Origin: Allobosea sp. ASV33
GTDB lineage: Bacteria > Pseudomonadota > Alphaproteobacteria > Rhizobiales > Beijerinckiaceae
Reading direction: 5' to 3'
Length of the DNA: 64,000 bases
NCBI RefSeq assembly: GCF_016428755.1
Contig: NZ_JAELTI010000009.1
Location: 27,640-91,639 of the forward strand
Shown: positions 34,810 to 45,656 of the stretch, one piece after another
How the letters are laid out: each line of letters starts with the position of its first letter
Numbering within the stretch: the stretch's first letter is position 1
Made by a program: the position numbers and the translations under genes
The notes under the pieces: model-generated
Database searches by the model: none
What the model was told of the DNA's origin: nothing
Seen by the model: the letters and a program-made list of their open reading frames with translations, nothing else

Positions 34810-36465
34810 ATGAAGAAGGGTTCCGATCTTCTGGTCGAGGCGCTGGAGAACGAGGGCGTCGATCGCGTCTTCGGCGTTCCCGGCGAGGAAAATCTCGACG
34901 TCGTCGAATCCCTGCGCAAATCGAAGATCGAGCTGGTGCTGACGCGGCACGAGCAGGCCGCCGCCTTCATGGCCGCGACGCATGGGCGGCTGACGGGCCG
35001 TCCCGGCGTCTGCATCGCGACGCTCGGCCCGGGCGCGCTGAATTTCTCGACGGGTGCGGCCTATGCCCATCTCGGCGCGATGCCGATGATCCTCATCACC
35101 GGGCAGAAGGCGATCATGAGCGCCAAGCAGGCGCGTTTCCAGATCGTCGACGTGGTCGCCTCGATGCGCCCGCTGACCAAGATGACGCGCCAGATCGTCA
35201 GCCCCGGCAGCATCCCCTCGGTGGTGCGCGATGCCTTCCGCGTCGCGATGGAGGAGCGGCCCGGTCCGGTCCATCTCGAACTGCCCGAGGATATCGCGGC
35301 CGAGGAGGTCGAGGATATCCCGATGATCCCGGTCCATCCGCTCGACCGGCCGATCGCGCCGCCTGCCCCGCTCGACCACGCTGCCCGGATGATCCTTACC
35401 GCCAAGCGGCCGCTGGTGATGATCGGCGCCGCCGGCAACCGGCCGCGGCTGGTCGAGCCGCTCTCGGCGGCGGTGCGCCGCATCGGCCTGCCGTTCTTCA
35501 ACACCCAGATGGGCAAGGGCGCCGTCACCGGCGGCTCGAACCTCTATCTCGGCACCGCCGCGCTCTCCGAGGGCGACTATGTCCATGAGGCCGTCGCCGC
35601 CGCCGACCTGATCATCGCGGTCGGCCACGACACGATCGAGAAGCCGCCCTTCCTGATGCGCAATGCCGGCGGGCCGAAGGTGATCCATCTCGGCTTCCAA
35701 TCGGCCAATGTCGAGCAGGTCTACCACCCCGATGCCGAGGTGATCGGCGATATCGGGGTCACCATGACGGGCCTCGCCGACCGGCTGGAGGGCAAGCTGC
35801 CCGAGCAGAAGCAGACATTGGAGCTGCGCCAGAAGATCCTGGCGAAGATCAATGCCCGCGCCGAGGAAGACCGCTTCCCGGTGACGCCGCAGCGGCTCGT
35901 CCATGACGTGCGCGCGGTGATGCCGGAGGACGGCATGGTCTGCCTCGACAACGGCATGTACAAGATCTGGTTCGCGCGGAACTACCGCACCCATGTCGCC
36001 AATACGCTGCTGCTCGACAATGCGCTGGCGACGATGGGCGCAGGACTCCCTTCCGCGATGATGGCGGCGATGCTGCATCCGGAGCGGCGCGTCATGGCCG
36101 TCTGCGGCGATGGCGGCTTCATGATGAACTCGCAGGAGATGGAGACGGCGGTCCGGCTCGGGCTCAATCTCGTCGTGCTCGTCCTCAATGACGGCGCCTA
36201 TGGCATGATCCGCTGGAAGCAGGCGGTCGACAAGTTCCCGGATTACGGCATGACCTTCGGCAATCCCGATTTCGTGCGCTATGCCGAGGCCTATGGCGCC
36301 AAGGGCTCGCGCGTGACCTCGGCCGAGGCGCTGGTGCCGACGCTGGAAGCGGCCTTCAACGGCGGCGGCGTCCATCTCGTCGATTGCCCGATCGACTATT
36401 CCGAGAACACCCGCGTCCTTGTCGAGGAACTCAGGAACAAGGTGCCAGACGTCGATCTGGCCTGA
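34810..36465 (+). CDS. ThDP-dependent acetolactate synthase-like enzyme
   Basis: 551-residue enzyme with three classical ThDP-enzyme domains: PYR (1-170; catalytic Glu48 in RHEQAAAFMA), a central FAD/nucleotide-fold domain (190-330) and PP (370-535; GDG...N metal/ThDP motif, residues 433-460). Closest in style to catabolic acetolactate synthase large subunits, but no regulatory subunit gene follows and an aldehyde dehydrogenase gene starts 36 bases downstream. That pairing suggests a 2-oxoacid decarboxylase producing an aldehyde that the partner oxidises; this is inference. ATG 34810 after a weak purine-rich site. Confidence 0.8.
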   Translation: MKKGSDLLVEALENEGVDRVFGVPGEENLDVVESLRKSKIELVLTRHEQAAAFMAATHGRLTGRPGVCIATLGPGALNFSTGAAYAHLGAMPMILITGQKAIMSAKQARFQIVDVVASMRPLTKMTRQIVSPGSIPSVVRDAFRVAMEERPGPVHLELPEDIAAEEVEDIPMIPVHPLDRPIAPPAPLDHAARMILTAKRPLVMIGAAGNRPRLVEPLSAAVRRIGLPFFNTQMGKGAVTGGSNLYLGTAALSEGDYVHEAVAAADLIIAVGHDTIEKPPFLMRNAGGPKVIHLGFQSANVEQVYHPDAEVIGDIGVTMTGLADRLEGKLPEQKQTLELRQKILAKINARAEEDRFPVTPQRLVHDVRAVMPEDGMVCLDNGMYKIWFARNYRTHVANTLLLDNALATMGAGLPSAMMAAMLHPERRVMAVCGDGGFMMNSQEMETAVRLGLNLVVLVLNDGAYGMIRWKQAVDKFPDYGMTFGNPDFVRYAEAYGAKGSRVTSAEALVPTLEAAFNGGGVHLVDCPIDYSENTRVLVEELRNKVPDVDLA

Positions 36466-36500
36466 TCCTCGGCACTCCAAGCGAATTCAAGGAGACGACC

Positions 36501-37883
36501 ATGCTCCAGGTTGTGCAAGCCTATGACCGCGCCCCGATTACCGAGATCGAGACCGACGACGAGGCCGCGCTCGAACGCAAGCTCCAGGCGGCGCAGGCCG
36601 TCTTCAGGGACCGCGACAACTGGCTGAAGCCACATCAGCGCATCGCGATCCTGCGGAAGCTCGCGGGGCTGCTGGAAACAAGGCGCGACCATTTCGCCAT
36701 GCAGATCGCACGCGAGGGCGGCAAGCCGCTGCCGGACGCGATCGTAGAGGCGAACCGGGCGGTCGACGGCGTCTACAATGCCGCCGAAGAGCTCCGGAAC
36801 TTCGCCGGCCGCGAGATCCCGATGGGATTGTCGGCGGCGGCGGCCGATCGCTGGGCCTTCACCACCAAGGAGCCGATCGGCATCGTCGCGGCGATCTCGG
36901 CCTTCAACCACCCGCTCAACCTGATCGTGCATCAGGTCGCGCCGGCGATCGCGGTCGGCTGCCCGGTCATCGTCAAGCCGGCCGGCACGACGCCGCTCTC
37001 CTGCATCGACTTCGTCAAATTGGTCCACGAAGCCGGTTTGCCGGAGGCTTGGTGCCAAACATTCGTGCCCGAGGAGACAGCGCTGGCGGAGAAGTTCGCG
37101 ACCGATCCGCGCATCGCCTTCCTCAGCTTCATCGGCTCGGCCAAGGTCGGCTGGTATCTGCATTCCAAGCTGGCTCATGGCGCCCGCTCGGCGCTGGAGC
37201 ATGGCGGCGTCGCCCCCGCCATCGTCGACAAGAGCGCCGATCTCGACGGGATCATCGAGCCGATCGTGAAGGGCGGCTACTACCATGCCGGCCAGGTCTG
37301 CGTGTCGACGCAGCGGATCTATGTCCACGATGCGATCGTCAACGACTTCACCGAGCGACTCGTGGCGCGGGTGAAGAAACTGCGCACCGGCGATCCCACG
37401 CTGAAGGATACCGAAGTCGGCCCGCTGATCATCCCAAAGGAGGCCGACCGCGTCGCCTCCTGGATCGACGAAGCGATCAAGGGCGGCGCCCGGCTCGCCA
37501 CCGGCGGGAAGCGCCTGTCGGAGACGACGCTGGAGCCGACGGTGCTGATCGATCCCGATCCGGAAGCCCGCATCTCCAGCGAGGAGGTCTTCGGCCCGGT
37601 CGTCGCGATTTACCGGTACAGCAAGCTCGACGACGCGATCGCGCGGGCGAATTCCCTCTCCGTCGCCTTCCAGGCCAGCATCTTCGCGCAAGATATCGAC
37701 GTGGCGATGCGGGCGGCGAACCGGCTCGATGCCTCTGCCGTGATGGTCAACGACCCCACGACCTTCCGCACCGACTGGATGCCCTTCGCCGGCCGGCGCG
37801 TCTCCGGCTACGGCACCGGCGGCATCCCCTACACGATGCACGACATGACGCAGGAGAAGATGATCCTGCTGAAGCGGCGTTGA
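36501..37883 (+). CDS. NAD(P)-dependent aldehyde dehydrogenase
   Basis: 460-residue soluble oxidoreductase. Catalytic Cys267 in GGYYHAGQVCVSTQR, general base Glu233 in LEHGG (ELGG is more usual) and the NAD-binding IGSAKVG are all visible. The C-terminal DPTTFRTDWMPFAG pattern resembles aldehyde dehydrogenases acting on small charged aldehydes (lactaldehyde, phosphonoacetaldehyde, sulfoacetaldehyde), but the specificity is not proven. ATG 36501 with AAGGAG upstream. It follows the ThDP enzyme gene by 35 bases, same direction, probably one operon. Confidence 0.9.
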   Translation: MLQVVQAYDRAPITEIETDDEAALERKLQAAQAVFRDRDNWLKPHQRIAILRKLAGLLETRRDHFAMQIAREGGKPLPDAIVEANRAVDGVYNAAEELRNFAGREIPMGLSAAAADRWAFTTKEPIGIVAAISAFNHPLNLIVHQVAPAIAVGCPVIVKPAGTTPLSCIDFVKLVHEAGLPEAWCQTFVPEETALAEKFATDPRIAFLSFIGSAKVGWYLHSKLAHGARSALEHGGVAPAIVDKSADLDGIIEPIVKGGYYHAGQVCVSTQRIYVHDAIVNDFTERLVARVKKLRTGDPTLKDTEVGPLIIPKEADRVASWIDEAIKGGARLATGGKRLSETTLEPTVLIDPDPEARISSEEVFGPVVAIYRYSKLDDAIARANSLSVAFQASIFAQDIDVAMRAANRLDASAVMVNDPTTFRTDWMPFAGRRVSGYGTGGIPYTMHDMTQEKMILLKRR

Positions 37884-37907
37884 AGGGATGCGTCGTCAAG
37901 CGCCGGC

Positions 37908-37953
37908 CGTCATTCCGGGCAAACCGCATCAGCGGCGCTGATCCGGAATGACG
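37908..37953. repeat. Intergenic palindrome (CGTCATTCCGG type)
   Basis: Exact 11-bp inverted arms at 37908-37918 and 37943-37953 around a 24-base loop that itself contains GCATCAGCGGCGCTGAT. It lies 25 bases after the aldehyde dehydrogenase stop. No U-tract, so it is a dispersed element rather than a classical terminator. Confidence 0.65.
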
Positions 37954-38059
37954 ACGCCTCTGTCACACAGGCTTGAGCCTCGACAGATAAGGCTTGATAC
38001 GCCATGGACGGCGCATCGGCGCATGACGCCCATCGAAATCCCATCAACGGATCGCCAGC

Positions 38060-39040
38060 ATGACCGCCTCCAGCACGAACGCTCCCGCGGCCCAGGGCCG
38101 CATCGCCCTGCTCGGCGCGCCCATCGAGGTCGGCGCCTCGCGCCGCGGCGCTCTGATGGGCCCGGCCGGCCTGCGCACGGCCGGTCTCGTCGGCGTGCTG
38201 GAAAGCCTCGGCTATGCGGTCAGCGACCATGGCGACATCCTGCCGCGCGACCTGACGCCGGTCGACGGCCCGGCCCCCGCCAACGCCCGTTTCTACAACG
38301 AGATCGCCGCCTGGATGCGCGCGCTCAGCGCCCGCGCCTATGATCTCGCACGCTCCGGCGACACGCCGATCTTCCTCGGCGGCGACCACAGCCTGTCAAT
38401 GGGCTCGGTCAACGGCGTCGCCCGCCACTGGCAGGAGCAGGGCCGCAAGCTCTTCGTGCTCTGGCTCGACGCCCATGCCGATTTCAACATGCCGGCTATC
38501 TCGCCCTCCGGGAACATGCACGGCATGTCCTCGGCCTTCCTCTGCGGCGAGGCCGGGCTCGACGACCTGCTCGGCACCGAGCCACGCGCCTCGATCGCGC
38601 ATGAGCAGCTCAGCCTTTTCGGCATCCGCTCGATCGACCCGCTGGAAAAGGCGGCGGTGAAGGCGCGCGGCGTCGATATCGCCGACATGCGCGCCATCGA
38701 CGAGCACGGCGTCGGCGTGCTGATCCGCCAGGTGATCGAAAAGGTGCGCGCGGCGAATGGCGTGCTGCACGTCTCCTTCGACGTCGATTTCATCGACCCA
38801 CCGCTGGCACCGGGCGTCGGCACCACCGTGCCGGGCGGCGCGACCTATCGCGAGGCGCATCTGGTGATGGAGCTCCTGCACGATTCCGGGCTGGTCCGCT
38901 CGATGGATATCGTCGAGCTCAACCCCTTCCTCGACGATCGCGGCCAGACGGCCCGTCTCGCGGTGGAGCTCGCCGGCAGCCTGTTCGGCCAGCAGATCAC
39001 CGACCGGCAGACGCCGTCCAACGCGATCGGCGCGGCTTAA
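38060..39040 (+). CDS. rocF: Arginase
   Basis: 326-residue Mn-dependent ureohydrolase that splits arginine into ornithine and urea. Metal ligands are visible in GGDHS (107-111), DAHAD (137-141) and SFDVDFID. The loop GNMHGMSSAFL fits true arginases rather than agmatinases. Length is normal. It begins 176 bases after the ThDP/ALDH pair in the same direction, with a palindrome between, so it is probably transcribed separately. No ornithine cyclodeaminase or urease genes are in the window. Confidence 0.93.
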   Translation: MTASSTNAPAAQGRIALLGAPIEVGASRRGALMGPAGLRTAGLVGVLESLGYAVSDHGDILPRDLTPVDGPAPANARFYNEIAAWMRALSARAYDLARSGDTPIFLGGDHSLSMGSVNGVARHWQEQGRKLFVLWLDAHADFNMPAISPSGNMHGMSSAFLCGEAGLDDLLGTEPRASIAHEQLSLFGIRSIDPLEKAAVKARGVDIADMRAIDEHGVGVLIRQVIEKVRAANGVLHVSFDVDFIDPPLAPGVGTTVPGGATYREAHLVMELLHDSGLVRSMDIVELNPFLDDRGQTARLAVELAGSLFGQQITDRQTPSNAIGAA

Positions 39041-39102
39041 GCCGCGCTTTCGCGAAAGCCGATCTTCATCCTTCGATGCGATAGACCGCCGTTAGATGAA
39101 TC

Positions 39103-39213
39103 CGGGTCATCCCGGACGGAGCGCAGCGGAGATCCGGGATCCATGCCCGAGCTTTCCCGAACCAGGTTCCGGCATGGATCCCGGGTCTTCCTTCGGTCGC
39201 CCGGGATGACCCG
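39103..39213. repeat. Nested palindromic element
   Basis: Outer exact 13-bp arms CGGGTCATCCCGG (39103-39115) and CCGGGATGACCCG (39201-39213). An inner pair GGGATCCATGCC / GGCATGGATCCC forms a second stem. The whole 111-base unit can fold as a long cruciform. It lies between arginase and the Gfo/Idh gene. Confidence 0.75.
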
Positions 39214-39261
39214 CGCCTTATTGTCGATGCGCGGGATCATGCTCCAAGGAGCAGCCCAATC

Positions 39262-40407
39262 ATGAAGATCGCGCTCGTCGGCACGGGTTTCGTCGCCGAC
39301 TACTACATGACGACGCTGGCCAACCATCCGACGCTCTCGCTCACAGGCGTCTGGGATCGCGATGCCGCGCGGCTGGAAGCCTTCCGCGCCTTCCATAAGG
39401 TCTCCGCCTATCCCGATCTCGACACCCTGTTGGCCGACCCCTCCGTCCAGATCGTCGTCAATCTGACGACGCCGGAAAGCCATTACGAGATCACCAGCCG
39501 CGCGCTCGCCGCCGGCAAGCATGTCTATTGCGAGAAGCCGCTCGCGATGGGGTTGGCTCAAGCGGAGATTCTGGTCGGGCAGGCCGAGGCCGCCGGGCTG
39601 ACGCTCGCGACTGCACCCGCCAACGGGCTCAGCGACGCGCATCGCCTCGTCGAAGGCGTCTTGCACTCGGGCCGGATCGGCACCCCGCGGTTGGTCTATG
39701 CCGCGATGGAGGACGGCCCGGTCTTCCGCGACACATGGGCAAGCTGGCGCTCGCGCTCCGGCGCGCCGTGGCCGGGGCTGCACGAATTCGAGATCGGCTG
39801 CACGCTGGAACATGCCGGCTACGCGCTCTCCTGGCTGGTGACGCTGTTCGGGCCGGTCGAGAGCCTGACCGCCTTCTCGGCCGTGACCTTCCCCGACAAG
39901 GGGCCGGGCACCGAGCAGATCGCGATGGCACCGGATTTCTCGGTCGGCTGCCTGCAATTCCGCTCGGGCGTCGTGGCGCGATTGACCAACGGGCTTGCCG
40001 CGCCGCGCGACCGCTCGCTGCAAGTCTTCGCCGAAAAGGGTTCGCTGACAGTGCGCGACCTCTGGGACAACCGTTCCGTGGTCCATATCGAGGAGACCGA
40101 TGCGCCCCGGCCGCTGCTCGGGCGCATCCTGACGCGGGCCGAGGCGAAACTCGGGCGCGCGCTGCCCTGGAAGCCCACGCCGGGGCGAAAGCTGGCCTAT
40201 CCCGAGGCAGCTTCGAGCACGGCGTTGCCGGGCTTTCCCTCGCAGATCGATTTCATGCGCGGTGTCGCGGATCAGGCCGAGGCGATCCGCCGTGGAGAGG
40301 CGCCGCGCTTCTCGGGCGCGCTCGCGCTGCACATCACCGAGCTCGCGCTCGCGCTCAACAATGCCGGGAACCTGACCCAGCCCTATCGGCCGCGCTCGAG
40401 CTTCTGA
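39262..40407 (+). CDS. Gfo/Idh/MocA family oxidoreductase
   Basis: 381-residue NAD(P)-dependent dehydrogenase-like protein. The N-terminal Rossmann fold starts ALVGTGFVADYY, and the family signature CEKPLAMG (with the catalytic Lys) lies near residue 92. A GFO/IDH C-terminal domain follows (WPGLHEFEIGCTLEHAGYA). Such enzymes act on sugars, inositols or their derivatives; the substrate cannot be read here. ATG 39262 follows AAGGAG. It ends 21 bases before the end of the convergent PLP enzyme gene. Confidence 0.87.
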   Translation: MKIALVGTGFVADYYMTTLANHPTLSLTGVWDRDAARLEAFRAFHKVSAYPDLDTLLADPSVQIVVNLTTPESHYEITSRALAAGKHVYCEKPLAMGLAQAEILVGQAEAAGLTLATAPANGLSDAHRLVEGVLHSGRIGTPRLVYAAMEDGPVFRDTWASWRSRSGAPWPGLHEFEIGCTLEHAGYALSWLVTLFGPVESLTAFSAVTFPDKGPGTEQIAMAPDFSVGCLQFRSGVVARLTNGLAAPRDRSLQVFAEKGSLTVRDLWDNRSVVHIEETDAPRPLLGRILTRAEAKLGRALPWKPTPGRKLAYPEAASSTALPGFPSQIDFMRGVADQAEAIRRGEAPRFSGALALHITELALALNNAGNLTQPYRPRSSF

Positions 40408-40428
40408 GGGCCGCCGAAGCCGGTTCTC

Positions 40429-41430
40429 TCAGCTCACCGTCCGGAACTGCTCGCGCTGGGCGAACAGCGATGCCGTCCCGCCGGTATGAAGGACGCAGGC
40501 CGGCTCATCCGGCGGAACGGTGCCGTTCGCGACCAGATCGAGGAAACCGGCGCAGGTCTTCGCCGTATAGACATGCTCGATCAGGATGCCTTCGGTGCGG
40601 GCGAAGGCGACGATCGCCGCTTCCGACTCGGGCGTGGGCACCCCCCAGCCGCCGCCGAGATGAGCCATATGGTAGTGCAGCGGAGCGTGATCGAGCCCGC
40701 CGATCGCCAGGCCTGTCCGCTCGCCGAGGCCGTCGTAGATCCGGCTGATGCGCGCCTCCAGCTCCGCCTGCCCGTATTCGACGCTGACCAGATGCACCTG
40801 GAAGGGGTGACCGAGCATGGCATTGCCGAAGATGAAGCCGGCCTCGGTCGGCCCCATCGAGCCCGCCAGGACGACATGGCGCAGCGGCGCCGGTTCGCGC
40901 CGGGACTGCTCCTGCAGCTCGAAAGCCGCCAGGACGTAACCGAGCGCGCCGAGCACGGCGTCGCCGACGATATAGGGCGCCCGCCCTTGCCGCGACAGCT
41001 CCTCGGCGGCGGCTTTCGTCGCCGCGCCGCGCTCGTCCTCGCCGACCGGGCCGATGAAGCGGGTCTCCGCGCCGAACAAGCGATTCAGGAAGGAGCGCTC
41101 GCGATTCGCGGGCGTGTCCTCGGCATTGTGGATGATCAGGCAATCGAGCCCCGCCATCGACGCGGCTGCGGCCGTCAGGCGGCAGAGATTGGACGTCGCC
41201 CCGCCGGCGACGAGAACGATGTCGGCCCGCTCCCGGAGCGCGGCGCCCAGCCAGAATTCGAGGCTGCGCAGCTTGTTGCCGCCGAGCCCGATCTCCATCA
41301 GGTCGTCGCGCTTCATGTAGAGGCCCGGACGGCCGAGCTTGCGCTCGAAGCCGGTGAGCCGCTGCAGCGGCGTCGGCGCCTTGACCAGATCGTAGCGCGG
41401 CTCGCGCAGGATATTGCTCAGATCCGGCAT
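40429..41430 (-). CDS. D-cysteine desulfhydrase / ACC deaminase-family PLP enzyme
   Basis: 333-residue fold-type II PLP enzyme. The PLP lysine is in GGNKLRSLEFWLG, the phosphate-binding loop in VVLAGSMGPTEAGF, and the N-terminal TPLQRL...GLYMKRDDL segment is typical of the DcyD/AcdS family. D-cysteine desulfhydrase makes pyruvate, H2S and ammonia; ACC deaminase makes 2-oxobutyrate. I cannot separate these by eye, though the overall pattern leans to DcyD. ATG 41430 gives MPDLSNIL; the frame stays open 35 codons upstream with no homology. Confidence 0.83.
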   Translation of the reverse strand: MPDLSNILREPRYDLVKAPTPLQRLTGFERKLGRPGLYMKRDDLMEIGLGGNKLRSLEFWLGAALRERADIVLVAGGATSNLCRLTAAAASMAGLDCLIIHNAEDTPANRERSFLNRLFGAETRFIGPVGEDERGAATKAAAEELSRQGRAPYIVGDAVLGALGYVLAAFELQEQSRREPAPLRHVVLAGSMGPTEAGFIFGNAMLGHPFQVHLVSVEYGQAELEARISRIYDGLGERTGLAIGGLDHAPLHYHMAHLGGGWGVPTPESEAAIVAFARTEGILIEHVYTAKTCAGFLDLVANGTVPPDEPACVLHTGGTASLFAQREQFRTVS

Positions 41431-41635
41431 CGTCTCACAGTCATCCTCGCTCGCGCCTGCCTGCGCGGCGGCGCGTTCGGCGTGCCTGCCCATCCGCCAG
41501 GGAAATTCAAGCTCGGGCCATGACAGCGGCGGCAAATCAAGCGCGCCGCACCCGAATCAGGTGGCGGCTGCAACGCTGTTCCTGTTTCGCAGCGAGCGAC
41601 AGGGGAAGTGCGGCGATTTTCGGTGCAGAAACGAG

Positions 41636-41659
41636 AAAAGCCAGCCTCTGGGGCCGGCT
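41636..41659 (-). terminator. Terminator downstream of tRNA-Ala
   Basis: 8-bp stem with one G-U pair (41639-41646 with 41652-41659), followed on the minus strand by UUUUC. It lies 33 bases past the tRNA 3' end. The rest of the 41431-41691 gap shows nothing else. Confidence 0.75.
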
Positions 41660-41691
41660 TCGAACGTCATGTGAGATCATGAGAAGAGATT

Positions 41692-41767
<76 letters not shown>

Positions 41768-41932
41768 ACGCGCGATGACCGGTTTGGGGACCGATCACCA
41801 ACCGAATTTTCACCGCCTCGGCGGTTCCGTCCGGGCCGCCCTGTCGGCGACGAAGCGCTCTATAGGCGGCTCGGGCGGAAGACACAAGCGCCTAATGTCG
41901 CTTTGTCGTCATCTTTTTTCTCGGCTTGAGGA

Positions 41933-42331
41933 TCAGTTGTCCTCGTCGCCCTCGATGTCGCCATCGATCAGGTCGGAGACGTCGTCGTCGCCTTCCTCAT
42001 CCTCTTCGAGGAAGGTATCGTCCTCGTCGTCGCCGCCGACATCCTCGACCTCGATATCGTCCTCGCTGGTGACGACGGCATCCTTCTCCGACGCCTCGGC
42101 ATCGGCCTCGTCCAGCGAAACGAGCTCGACGGCGCCATCGGCGACCTCGGCCTCGTCTTCCTCGTCGGGTTCCGGCTTCGGCGGCACGACCGCTTTCGCC
42201 TGCGGCTCGAACATCGCCCGGGGATAAGCCTGGCCCGTATAGGGCGAGACGATCGGGTCCTTGTTCAGGTCATAGAATTTGCGGCCCGTGACCGGGCAAA
42301 CGCGCTTCGTTCCGAGTTCCGGTTTCGCCAC
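41933..42331 (-). CDS. FYDLN acid-domain protein (TIGR02300 family)
   Basis: 132-residue protein of unknown function restricted largely to alphaproteobacteria. The N-terminal 40 residues hold a ribbon-like motif VCPVTGRKFYDLN...VSPYTGQAY that gives the family its name; only one Cys remains. The C-terminal 75 residues are extremely acidic (Asp/Glu runs to the end), probably disordered. It is divergent from aroA with a 217-base gap, and points towards the tRNA-Ala. ATG 42331 matches the family start MAKPELGTKR. Confidence 0.9.
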   Translation of the reverse strand: MAKPELGTKRVCPVTGRKFYDLNKDPIVSPYTGQAYPRAMFEPQAKAVVPPKPEPDEEDEAEVADGAVELVSLDEADAEASEKDAVVTSEDDIEVEDVGGDDEDDTFLEEDEEGDDDVSDLIDGDIEGDEDN

Positions 42332-42410
42332 TGCGTCGGACCTTCAACTATCATGTTTTGAAAAGCAGGCGCGTCCGTTAGTCGGGGCGAGCGATGCTGT
42401 CAAATACTGA

Positions 42411-44539
<2,129 letters not shown>

Positions 44540-44549
44540 CCTTTTTATC

Positions 44550-44593
44550 GCATTTTCTTCACGCGAACCGGTATCCACTTCGCTTGAAAATGC
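44550..44593. repeat. Intergenic palindrome (GCATTTTC...GAAAATGC type)
   Basis: Exact 8-bp arms at 44550-44557 and 44586-44593. Inside them TTCACGCGAA and TTCGCTTGAA pair at 9 of 10 positions around CCGGTATCCAC. I recall very similar sequences dispersed through rhizobial genomes, but could not search for copies. It lies 10 bases after the cmk stop. Confidence 0.65.
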
Positions 44594-44712
44594 TTTGAGC
44601 CCCCGCTCGCGAATTTGCTATCGAAACAGGCGGTCTCAGCCGGATTTTCCGGCTTGGCGCGCATTCCGGCAAAGCGCACACTTCCCTTCGCGATTAGGCG
44701 ACGGAGGTGGCG

Positions 44713-45519
44713 ATGCGGCGCTGGCTGTACGGTCTCTCATGTCTGGCAGCGGCGGCGCTCTGGCAGCCCGCCCTGCCACGAGCCCAGACGGCGGGAGCGC
44801 CGCCCGAGGAGGTCGATGTCGCGCTCGTGCTGGCGGTCGACATCTCCTATTCGATGGATCTCGACGAGCTCGCCCTGCAGCGCAACGGCTATATCGAGGC
44901 CTTCCGCTCGAAGCAGTTGCATGACGCGATCAACAAGGGCGCGATCGGCAAGATCGCCGTGACCTATTTCGAATGGGCCGGCAGCGGCTTCCAGCATATC
45001 GTCCGGCCCTGGAAGGTGATCGATGGCCCCGCTGCCGCGATCGCCTTCGCCGAAGAGCTGGGCGAGGCGCCGACACGGCGCGGCCGGCGCACCTCGATCT
45101 CGGCCGCGATCGATCTCGGCGTGCAATTGCTCGAGCAATCGAATGTCACGGCGATGCGCCGCGTCATCGATATCTCCGGGGACGGCGCCAATAATGACGG
45201 GCGCCCGGTCACCGCCGCCCGTGACGAGGCTGGCGCAAAGGGCATCGCCATCAACGGCCTGCCGGTGATGCTGAAACAGGCCGGCTATTTCGACATCGAC
45301 AATCTCGACACCTATTACAGCGACTGCGTCATCACCGGGATCGGCGCCTTCGTCATCCCGATCCGCGAGAAGCACCAGTTCGTCGAGGCGACGAAATCGA
45401 AGCTGCTGCGCGAGATCGCCGAGGCGCCGGCCGATGCCACCGTCCACAAGGCGCAGGCCGGCAGCAACGCCACCTGCCTCGCCGGCGAACGGCAATGGCG
45501 CGACCGGATGGGGAATTGA
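44713..45519 (+). CDS. DUF1194 domain protein (von Willebrand A-like, secreted)
   Basis: 268-residue protein. Signal peptide about residues 1-25 (cleavage near PRAQT), then a VWA-like domain with the MIDAS-type motif VDISYSM and IDISGDGANNDGRPV. Such domains bind metal and mediate protein interactions in the periplasm. Function of DUF1194 is unknown. ATG 44713 has GGAGG 5 bases upstream, which rules out the GTG two codons earlier. The gene stands alone, flanked by palindromic elements on both sides. Confidence 0.87.
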   Translation: MRRWLYGLSCLAAAALWQPALPRAQTAGAPPEEVDVALVLAVDISYSMDLDELALQRNGYIEAFRSKQLHDAINKGAIGKIAVTYFEWAGSGFQHIVRPWKVIDGPAAAIAFAEELGEAPTRRGRRTSISAAIDLGVQLLEQSNVTAMRRVIDISGDGANNDGRPVTAARDEAGAKGIAINGLPVMLKQAGYFDIDNLDTYYSDCVITGIGAFVIPIREKHQFVEATKSKLLREIAEAPADATVHKAQAGSNATCLAGERQWRDRMGN

Positions 45520-45549
45520 GGGCGGCAGCCGCATCGGAATCCAGCGGTC

Positions 45550-45572
45550 ATGCCCGGGCTTGACCCGGGCAT
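45550..45572. repeat. Intergenic palindrome (ATGCCCGGG type)
   Basis: ATGCCCGGG-CTTGA-CCCGGGCAT, exact 9-bp arms, 30 bases after the DUF1194 stop. Confidence 0.65.
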
Positions 45573-45612
45573 CTCATGACCAGGGGGCTCCGGAGCGTCT
45601 TCCGGCCTGGGC

Positions 45613-45644
45613 TTCTCGGGTCTGCGCTTCGCTCCGCCCGAGAA
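45613..45644. repeat. Intergenic palindrome (TTCTCGGG type)
   Basis: TTCTCGGG (45613-45620) and CCCGAGAA (45637-45644) around a 16-base loop. It lies 12 bases past the end of hrpB on its 3' side, between convergent genes. Confidence 0.6.
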
Positions 45645-45656
45645 TGACGCCAAGTC

